Assembly (NCBI GenBank): GCA_028751875.1
Contig: CM054135.1
Coordinates: 60,472,229 to 60,536,228 of the forward strand
Reading direction: 5' to 3'
Origin: Rapana venosa
Taxonomy: Eukaryota > Mollusca > Gastropoda > Neogastropoda > Muricidae
Length of the DNA stretch: 64,000 nt
Below the pieces are notes generated by a model. That model was given only the letters and a program-made list of their open reading frames with translations, searched no databases and was not told the DNA's origin. The translations under genes and the position numbers were made by a program. Shown piece after piece: positions 46,921 through 64,000 of the stretch; within the stretch, counting starts at the first letter, position 1; the number at the start of each line of letters is the position of its first letter.

Positions 46921-46924
46921 AGAA

Positions 46925-47145
46925 AAGAGTATGGTATGGCTCTTGTAAAGAGGAGGAAGCTGGTTTGGTTTGATCATGTCACATGTAACAGCTATCTTGC
47001 AAGGACTGCCCTACAGGGGACACTTGAGGGAGGAAGACTTATGGGCAGACAGACGAAGAACTGGATGCAGAACAAAAAAACTGGACTGGCCTTGATGCTA
47101 TTGCTGCAAAAGGCCAAAATCAAATCAGCCTGAAGTAAATTAACC
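46925..47145 (+). mobile_element. LINE-C-like fragment, degenerate
   Basis: The translation VKRRKLVWFDHVTCNS, YLARTALQGTLEGGRLMGRQ parallels KRKLKWYGHVTRSKGLAKTV and LQGTVQGGRRRGRPRK of LINE-C; LLLQKAKI parallels LRKAE. Confidence 0.65.
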
Positions 47146-47219
47146 AATGTGTTCCCCCTGATAACGACCAGCTTGGTCAAGGGACTATTGTTGTTGATGG
47201 TATGGACCAAAATGGTATT

Positions 47220-47530
47220 CTTTTCAAAACAGACTTAAATGTGAAATTTATGCTGCCCTTCCCAGTGAGAGTGCATTACCATACTGTAGTGCCATCACTG
47301 AGCAGTCTTCTTTTCTTTTTTTTTTGAGGCGATGTTTACTTGCTTATGAGTAAGCCTTTTTCTACAGAATTCTGCCTGAGACACTTATTGCTGGCATGGA
47401 TTTTTTCTTGTACTAGATGCACACAGTATACAGAACCTTGGTTCACTGTCTCATTTAAAAAAACGACTAGCACTAGTTTCCATCAAACCTCGAATCATCA
47501 ACAGTATTATTCTGAAGAGACATGTTACTC
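47220..47530 (+). mobile_element. Repeat family S6, copy 2
   Basis: GTGAAATTTATGCTGCCC, GAGAGTGCATTACCATACTG, CTACAGAATTCTGCCTG, CTTGGTTCACTGTCTCATTT and ACGACTAGCAC, in the same order as 12235-12500. Confidence 0.55.
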
Positions 47531-49148
47531 AATGCACCCTCATCATGTGGATTGACAAAATATTGTTGTATGCCCACAGGTAAACACCAGATCATCATAG
47601 TGACTGGATACTGAACAATGAAGAATAGATTTTCAGCCTGAAATTAATCCATGCATTTCTGTGTATAACAAGTGTAGTAACTGATCATGAAACAGCATCT
47701 TTCAGAACTCATCTCCGATTTATTAATGTACAAATGGTTTTCAGTATGCAGGTGATAGGCAACAAGTCTCATCTACTCTTGTGCCAATCTTTCCTTTCTA
47801 TGGTTGGTAAAGACCGCATGTTTAACACACGTAAGTTCATATCAAGATTTTATAAAAATTATTCCAGACCTGAGAGGAGAAAAACTGTCAGTGTTGTTTT
47901 ATCACATTTATTTTATTGCAAATTATTAGGAATGGATTTTCAATTCTTTTTCTTTCCTTAGTAATTGTTTTTCACCCTTCATATTCTTCTTGCCCAGTCA
48001 TTCTAATAAACAGCAACAATCAATAACATTCTAAGTATGTACAGTGTTTACTATACACAACATACAAATTCACTGAACAACATACAAGACCTGCAATGGG
48101 CAGATATTCAAAACAAAAAGCACAAACAAAACTACAGCACAACAAAAGTGTCATTCAACAACAAAGGCCTAAATACAAATAAATATTCAAATTATTTCAG
48201 TACAAATGTAAACATCATTCAATGAAATAAGCAAAACCAGCAAAATTAATTAAATTTTTGAAAGAAAATGTACTCAAATACCACAATCAAAACAAACATT
48301 TTTTTTAACATTTTACTTTACAAGAGAGGAAAAAAACTGGACATAACAACATACTGAACCAAATATTGCTGAAAATAGTTCTCAACACATTCCTGTGACT
48401 GTAGATCTACCAACACGCACTATATATAAATAGTTACACACTTCCTCCAACTTTTGACAGAACTGTCACACTTCTGAATCTTCTGTGGTATTATTCTATT
48501 AATACAAAGACGGGCGGAGGGGAGCAAGTTTTACCATGGTACAGACATTTTATTGAGGATTGGGGAGGCACTATGAGGGGAAAAAATCACAGTCACATTC
48601 GTTACCATTCTTCCACAGCACAGTACAAAAGCAGACAGCCTATAAAACCAAAGATGAAATACTGAAATATCTCTCACTATTCCCTACAGCCCTCAAATTA
48701 TGTTCCAATAACAAAATATACAAACATTCATAAAAATATATTTAAAAAATGATAAAAAAGTGATTTTTTGTCTTGTTAATTGTAGGTTTTGGTAAGTTGT
48801 AGTAAAGTTTTTAACAATGCATTTTCTACCAATTAACTATTCTTAACTATTAACTATATTTGGTACAATTTCTACCATTTAACACTACCGAGTTTGCACT
48901 TTTGCATTACAAAATTCATTGCTGTCATCAACTGAACATAAACATTCATGGTCAGTAATCAAGAGACTGAGTAAATGAGTGAAAGAGACCAAGTCAGGTA
49001 AATATGCATTAACATAAAAAGAAAACTGTAAGCTGATGATAGGTCATTTCTGATACATCCATATATCTTGCTTTGGAGCCCAGCTAATTACTGCTGAACA
49101 TACGCAGACTGAGAACATGAAGAAAAGCTGAAAAAGAAGCACAAAGTA
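47531..49148. other. AT-rich sequence downstream of the PP2A gene
   Basis: Unique DNA. TTTTATT on the plus strand at about 48550 and TTTATTTTATT near 47905 would be AATAAA signals for a minus-strand transcript. Confidence 0.35.
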
Positions 49149-49509
49149 CAGCATACTAGTTGTTGTTGTTGTGCGTTCCCCAGCTTTACACCCTGGGGGT
49201 CACCCAGAACATGCACTCTGACTCACTCATCCCACCTGGGAATCACTGTGAGATAGGAAGTACACCGGGTGAGAAGTTTGCATGTATGACTCTTTTCAAG
49301 TACCTCGCCACATAGGCAGCCATACTCCGACTTCAGAGGATTTTTTCTCCTTATAAGGAGAGTGCAGGTTGTTATGTTAAGAGCTTGTCATGGCTGAAGG
49401 CAATCTCAACACAACATTTTAAACATAACAACATTTTAATGTAGGCCTTGGCAATTAGCTGACATCAATAACTGACACAGCTTTTGGCCTGGGCCAGCAG
49501 CATACTAGT
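49149..49509 (-). mobile_element. SINE family S5, copy 1, with 12-bp target-site duplication
   Basis: The insert 49161-49497 is bounded by CAGCATACTAGT at 49149-49160 and 49498-49509. On the minus strand it begins TGGCCCAGGCCAAAAGCTGT and ends GTGTAAAGCTGGGGAACGCA followed by (CAA)n. It is near-identical, in opposite orientation, to the copy at 56420-56758. Confidence 0.85.
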
Positions 49510-49794
49510 AAATTAACATATGCATTAGGAACAAACACATTACAAATAAAACTCGGGTAGGCTCCTAGACAAGGCAACCATTTTCCATCAAAGAACAGGG
49601 AAAACAACCAAAAAGAACCAAAAAATCCCCCAAATATAAAGAGTGCAATAATACTGAAGGTAAAAAAAATATATTTTTAAAAAACACAACAGAAGACGTC
49701 AACCAAAACAAAAACAACAAAAATTAAAATAAGTCATTCAAATGAAAATAAAACTGAAAAGTAATTCCAAGCCCTAGGAGCAAAAAATAAAAAC

Positions 49795-49849
<55 letters not shown>

Positions 49850-49893
49850 TCGAAATGTTTATTGAAAGTAAATGGGTAAACACAGAGAGAGAG

Positions 49894-49933
<40 letters not shown>

Positions 49934-52856
49934 TCAATAGATGCTTATCAAGAATTTTGTCAAAAAATACTAATGATTGAATCAGTCTAGCAAAACTATC
50001 GCAGAAAATAAGCAACCGAAACAATTACAACAAAAAATACCCTAAACAAACAAAGAAGGAAAAGAAAACAAAAAGGCAACAGAAAAGAAAGAAAAAGGCA
50101 AAAAAGTGAATTTTTTTATAAACAAAAATTTCTAGCACAGAAAGCTGAGATAATATTTACAGAAAATGCCATCAGCATATCAATGGCTAAAGAGTAATGG
50201 GGGGGGGGGGGGGGGGGTTACTGACACTGTGTACCTGCTTCACAGCATCTGTAATTTTTTTTTAAATTGTTTAAATTAATGTGGAGATTTTACTGAACTC
50301 TTCAGTCAGAGGAATCACAAAGGATATATTTTACTTACAGCCAAAATCTTCCAGATAGTTATACTTTTCAACAGCTTTTCATCGTGCTGTTTGTTAAGAT
50401 GATCTAAAGGATATTTTACAATCAGAAAATACAACACAAGCCAAAAATGCACATCCAAAGGCATGACTGTTGTTAAAATGTCAACAGTCTTCCAAAGATG
50501 AAAAAAAAAGGTTTGTTTTCTCAATACATCAAAAAATAGATATGTAAAATCAAACTGTTATCAGAAACACTTTTTTTTTTAAAGTACACAGCAAAGAACT
50601 GTTTCCTATCACCACTTTGTCATTGATGTTTCATTTTTAAGCTCCCTTTGTCTTCAGATTTATTTAAAGTATTAGGGGGGGTTTTGTGGTCAACTCAAAA
50701 GAACATTACAATTTCGCCCTACAAACACACAAAATATGCTCAAATTTCTGTTTGAAACTTAATGCTTTTCTGCTAAGACTTTCAAAACTGTCATGTGATC
50801 CTACAATAACAAAAAATACTTTCATTAGAGTTATACAATTCAATCCTGTCCTTGAGAGGGAAGAGGCAGAATAAGGGCAGAATAACTGGCTCTTTTATTT
50901 TCCATATAGTACTGAACTTTTCCTTCCTTATTTAAAAATCAAAAGGAAAACCTAAACTAAACACAAAAGAGGTGGGATGGGAGGGCTGCTATTCCCACTG
51001 AACTTCTTGGTATAAGCATAAGTTAGCTAAAAAGCTGATTTTCTACGGCCACATACAATGTTCACATCTAATTCATTACCTTCCTTGAAAATTTTGTTCC
51101 GTTACACAAAAACTGACCATAGACAGAGAAAGAAATGAAGGAGTCCTTCACAGCAGAATAATGTACAAACTCACAAGGCTGTAAATGAAATCTCAGCTGT
51201 CATGAAACACTTTGCATCTTGCTCACATGAAGCTGAACTAGCAGCAGGATCTGCCAATCACAGGTACGCAATACCCATAAGCTGGACAGAATTCTTAATA
51301 AATAATCAGGTTTAATATTTTCTGACTCTAATACAAATCTGATACAGGGTAGTCACTATATTCCTACTTATGACACACTTGAATCTTCAGATAATGACTC
51401 ATTTTGCCAGCTTTACTGGTCTGTATCCAAAGTCTGCTACTGATGCAGGTCTTTTTTTTAGTTAATTAAATGACAACAAAATCCAGTGGTGGTCTTTTCT
51501 TTTCTTAATTCCAACTGGAGAACCTTTGTTGCTTTTGCCACCTTATACTGAAATTAAACCTTTTTGTAAGGATAAATAATATTCAGTTTCTTTGTAAATT
51601 CTCCATGGGGAGATATACAACAGGTGACACAACAAAAGCACCTGTTGTAATAGGTACATTATGATGGAAAAGTTTGGGACTTTTGGTTTCATTCTCAAGA
51701 TGAGCTAACCAAAAAGATTTTACCTTTTAAGTTAGTGGCTGCAGAAAAATAATCCCAGCCCTCTTCAGGCAGAAGTCTTTTTACTTGAACAAACTCATCC
51801 TCGCATTTCCATCATCCCCTTAATTTGTCTTTACGACAATTTTCCTCACCAATTTATACATTACATTCTTTAGGAACTGTGTGCTTGAGACAATGTTTTG
51901 TTACAATATCTGTTCATATCTTCAGCTGCTTCAGGAGACAAGCATAAAAAAGAGAGTGGACGTGAATAGTCTGATTTGGCACTGTTTGGCAGTAAGTAGC
52001 AAATCCCCCCACAAGATTTTTTTTTTTAACAAACACAACCCCCACCCCATCCCCCCTTTTATCTGCTGAAATAAAGTAGCATTAAAGCAGTTTTTGCAGT
52101 GTAAATAAAACCAGCTAAAGAATCTGTAATAGCACCATCAGCTCACTGGTTTTCCAAATATCCAAATATTTTCTGCAAAATATAAAGAGAGAGAGAGAGA
52201 ATGTCCCTAACAGAAAATTATCAGTCAGGTTACTTGTAAATCTGTATTGTTGCAGCTAGTAGAAGACTGATCACAGGTAATATCCATTTCAGTTCAAACT
52301 GAAAGCAGCCACATAAAGCACAAGCTTAGTTAAAGCAAAAACATCACCACAGTTCGATTTTGCACAAATGCATCTTGAATACAAGATTTCAAATATAGTT
52401 TCTGAGACATGGCTGTACATTAAAAATAGGCAGTGTAATTTATTTCTCAAGAAACATTATATTTAAATCGCACACATGTACATGACAGACCATAGAGTCT
52501 TCTAGATATCAAGATGGGTCATAATCAATCTATGGGAGAAAAGATATTCCAACTGAATTATCTTACTCAACTCTGACAATATCATCCAACCTTTTAAAGA
52601 TCTGCTTCCTGAAAGGCAGAACATCGCCAAAAAATGTCAAATGATTCTTCTGTTATCAGAGAACTGCCAATGGAGGATGAAAAAAATCATCATCCATGTG
52701 AACCACCCCAATTAGGCCAGCAACAGAACTGTGGAGGGAAACAATGAAATCATGGACTTCCAGCACCCATTTTTGGATTCCAATTTCCAAACTGTTCCCA
52801 ATCCATGGTCCAGGTGTTGTGTCGTGAAAAATATCAAAGAACGCTGGTAACCACAT
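49510..52856 (-). other. Probable long 3' UTR of PP2A-C, extent uncertain
   Basis: AT-rich unique DNA directly after the PP2A stop codon, free of LINEs. AATAAA-type signals on the minus strand occur near 52440 and 50668. It includes (GA)n 49797-49846 and 49890-49925 with a short retroelement tail between them, and poly-G 50199-50217. Confidence 0.4.
49797..49925 (-). repeat. Two (GA)n tracts flanking a ~40-bp retroelement tail
   Basis: AAACTCGAAATGTTTATTGA AAGTAAATGGG is bounded on both sides by (GA)n. On the minus strand it reads as an AATAAA-containing 3' tail ending CGAGTTT(CT)n, parallel to the LINE-A end. Confidence 0.6.
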
Positions 52857-61356
<8,500 letters not shown>

Positions 61357-61500
61357 TTTGATAAATACTGCCGATGTCAACGCTGAAAAGGTAAACAAAA
61401 TTCAAGCGATAATGGTTAAGCAGCGGAGCTCATGTTGTCTGGCAACAACCGGATTCGATCAGTTGCGGACAGTAACATGGCTGCTCAAAGCAATGGGACC
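61357..61500 (-). promoter_or_regulatory. Candidate PP2A-C promoter / 5' UTR
   Basis: This short region directly upstream of the start codon has no TATA box. It contains AACATGGCTGC (61474-61484), which resembles a YY1-type element common at housekeeping promoters, on the strand opposite the gene. The assignment rests on position only. Confidence 0.3.
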
Positions 61501-62017
61501 CATGAAAGATTAAAGGCATAATGACACATTCTTAAACGTCTTGGCAAATGATCAATCATGTTCTAAGAGTATCTGTGAGCTACCTAAACGATCGGTGTGC
61601 TATGTGCATGCATTCAACCAACCTACCTTCGGTTTGTGGTCAAGATGTCAAGCGACGGTACGATCGGCTTTTGGCTAGCTGCGCCACCTATCGGTGCAGT
61701 CTGTCGTCACGTCTGCACAATCTGCCAGACTGATAGGCCTGGGCCTATAGGCCTAGACCAAGTGCACCCCAGATTAGCTTATGAGCCGGACGAAACACAG
61801 AATGCTTGTTCTACTGAAGGATCACAGTTTATACGATGAAATTAATTTCACACACACACGCACACTGATTTTGAGTAAAAACCTCTCTCTCTCCTCTATA
61901 ATTTATAAGGCCTACTTGAAATTAGTAGTTATAATTATCAATGAGGGCCTGACGAAAAACAATGTAAATACTTATCTACAACCCCTGCAATGAAGATCAA
62001 ACAATCAATCAGTTATT

Positions 62018-62064
<47 letters not shown>

Positions 62065-62224
62065 CCTAAGTGAGTGTGTGTGTGTGTGTGTGCTTTTGTA
62101 AAACATTTGACTATTGAAATTTTATTTCATAGATTTTGTCTGCAGCCCACTATGTTTGTAAATATCTGTTTGTTTAAACTAATGATCATTTATCATTGAT
62201 TGCATGACTGTGTAAGATTAGGTT
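61501..62224. other. Upstream intergenic sequence with (CT)n
   Basis: GC-richer part at 61600-61800 with no supported gene; (CT)n at 62018-62060 and (TG)n at about 62073-62092. Confidence 0.5.
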
Positions 62225-62290
62225 GAATGCATGCGCTTTGATTTGTCTATTCAAGATATAGCGCTATATAAGTTCCATGTATTATTATTA
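62225..62290 (+). mobile_element. L2-type LINE 3' tail ending at (TC)n
   Basis: GCGCTTTGATTTGTCTATTC, AAGATATAGCGCTATATAAG and TTCCATGTA(TTA)n run directly into (TC)n 62289-62342. Confidence 0.75.
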
Positions 62291-62291
62291 T

Positions 62292-62346
<55 letters not shown>

Positions 62347-62359
62347 ATCATATATATCC

Positions 62360-62440
62360 CTAAGGGCGGGGACTGGATGTAAAAAAGCACATTGGTGCTT
62401 ATTCATTATCCTCGAAATAAAAGAATTTGTCATTGTCATT
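62360..62440 (+). mobile_element. S1-type 3' tail without SINE body
   Basis: GGGGACTGGATGTAAAAAAG, CACATTGGTGCTTATTC, ATTATCCTCGAAATAAAAGA. Similar free tails lie at 33045-33110, 62985-63070 and 63130-63235, so this end belongs to a longer-lived family, perhaps the LINE that mobilises S1. Confidence 0.6.
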
Positions 62441-63068
62441 GCCATCACACATGCACACACACACGCACGCACGCACACATACACACGCGTACACACATAC
62501 ACCTGGCCACATACACACACACACACAGCTCTTTTTTATGTGTGTGTGCACGCGCGCGCGTGCGTGCGCATATAAATCGTTCTGCGTGATTTCCCATTAC
62601 ATGTGTATGCGTTATTTCCTTCTTTTTTTTAAAAATTTGTTCCTGTGTAGCTTGTTATTTCTACTGATTCTTCCTATAATTATGAATATTGGTTGAATTA
62701 TTTTCTTCTCTTTTTGTCACAATGCTTCGATTTGTATGGTGTTTTATTGATCATTGGTACTGGTTGTAAGGTTGTTGTTGTTTAATTGGCTGTTTGTTAG
62801 TTTATTTTGTTTGATTTTATTTTGGGGGATGGTGGTGTGGATTTTCTTTTTGTTTTGTCTTGTTCGTTGCCTTTTTCTTTGTTTTTCTTTGTTATTTTTT
62901 GTTCTCTGTGTGTGGGGGGTAGGGGGGGGGAATTTTTTTTCTTTTGGGGATGTTTTATTTTATTTGTTTGTTGTTTCTATCGTGGCGTTATCCCTAGTAA
63001 GGGCAGGGACAAGATTAATGAAATGAACACGTGAGTGCTTAAACATAATCCTTGAAATAAGAGAATTT

Positions 63069-63111
<43 letters not shown>

Positions 63112-63397
63112 CAATGAAATTGGTTTCCATTAATTTATGATAACCCCTATTCAGAGCAGGGACCGGATGAAAAAAATAAAGTATGTTCATGCTTATCTGT
63201 CACCATTGGAAATAAAGTTTACCAGTCAATCAAGCAATCTCTAACATATACACACATATGCACATTCAGGCGCGTGCGCGCGCGACACACACACACACAC
63301 ACACACACACACATCATGGCTACGATTGAAGACGATATTATAGCCTAGATAGATCTGTACAGCTGCCTTTAGCGGGTAAATTGGGAAAAGGGTTCAT

Positions 63398-63399
<2 letters not shown>
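62441..63399. other. T-rich intergenic sequence with free retroelement tails
   Basis: (CA)n/(CG)-rich repeat 62445-62575, a T/G-rich stretch 62600-62990 that gives meaningless hydrophobic frames, free S1-like tails, (CT)n 63073-63106 and (CA)n 63283-63313. Confidence 0.6.

Positions 63400-63457
<58 letters not shown>
63400..63457. repeat. Very long poly-G tract
   Basis: About 57 bases of G with a single A interruption, the longest of the poly-G tracts in this window. Confidence 0.9.
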
Positions 63458-63861
63458 AATGTTCACATGTGACAACAGGTATAATGAGTGTCCTAGGCCT
63501 GTACGTTAGGCCTAAGTCTTTGATTGAATGCTAAGGCGACCTCCCTTACGTCAAGCGTGATAAAAATAGGAATTTCGTCACACTGATAGCTTGATGAGAA
63601 AATGGGATGGGCACTGGGCGGTGTTTTGTCAAATGTATGAATACCGTATTGCAAGAATTTTTGTTTTCTTTCATTTCGCTTTATTCTTCAGTCTTGTCTC
63701 TCATTTTTGTCTTGCTCAAGTTGATCCAATATTGAAAGTATCCACCAGAGACTCTAGTTTTCTCAGATAGAAAAGGCCTCGTCAGTGCGTGATATTACAT
63801 TATTATACGCAACATCACATCTTCTAAGTGGTGCATATGCGTGTTTTGCTTTGGGCGCGAT

Positions 63862-63902
<41 letters not shown>

Positions 63903-64000
63903 GCATGTGTATCATTGCTTGTTCGTGTATTTTAAACATGATTTGGACTTATCTTTTCTTGTATTGTCATTGCTGTTTCTATTTCCTTTCCATGAATTAT
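63458..64000. other. Intergenic sequence to window end
   Basis: Unique DNA; (GA)n at 63868-63899. No gene recognised. Confidence 0.5.

Noticed and set aside
61478..61522. Divergent first exon (MAAQSNGTHERLKA) sharing the PP2A promoter
   Set aside because: The frame stops after 14 codons and there is no convincing GT donor before the stop.
62754..63026. Hydrophobic 90-codon frame as a small membrane protein
   Set aside because: It arises from T/G-rich low-complexity DNA (Phe, Leu, Val, Cys bias) with no start context or homology.

Overview
The window is eukaryotic nuclear DNA, most likely from a marine mollusc and probably a gastropod. That is inferred from intron-rich genes, a metazoan PP2A catalytic subunit, many tRNA-type SINEs, non-LTR retrotransposon remnants and dense (TC)n, (CA)n and poly-G tracts. 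I see no bacterial operons, CRISPR arrays or viral genes.

Layout. 1-1.9 kb: two damaged 3' ends of one LINE family (LINE-A), each ending in (TC)n, and a LINE-C 3' end. 2.64-2.75 kb: a probable last coding exon of a plus-strand membrane protein whose other exons lie outside the window, followed by about 2 kb of 3'-UTR-like unique DNA. 4.7-17.3 kb: intergenic DNA with LINE-C copies, SINEs and short tandem arrays.

17.36-41.95 kb, minus strand: one large gene rebuilt here from eight coding exons whose splice phases all agree (3171 coding bases, 1056 aa). It encodes an IFIT-like TPR region, an acidic linker made of three similar exons, a second TPR region and a C-terminal alpha/beta domain that resembles a TIR/SEFIR fold. 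Its introns hold two CR1/L2-like LINE copies (20.6-27 kb) and a LINE-A copy (33.5-37.5 kb) carrying two later insertions, each with a clear target-site duplication.

42-52.8 kb: intergenic DNA and probable 3' UTR of the next gene. 52.86-61.36 kb, minus strand: a seven-exon gene for the PP2A catalytic subunit, complete except for a one-base deficit in exon 5. 61.4-64 kb: upstream DNA with microsatellites, retroelement tails and a poly-G tract of more than 50 bases.

The two main genes are co-oriented neighbours with no evident functional link: PP2A-C is a housekeeping phosphatase, and the TPR/TIR-like protein has the layout of an innate-immune scaffold or effector. The most unusual points are the TPR/TIR-like architecture with duplicated linker exons, a splice donor lying inside a (GT)n microsatellite, a SINE that joins a tRNA-like head to a 5S-rRNA-like segment, and a LINE family whose ends repeatedly sit at (TC)n/(GA)n microsatellites.
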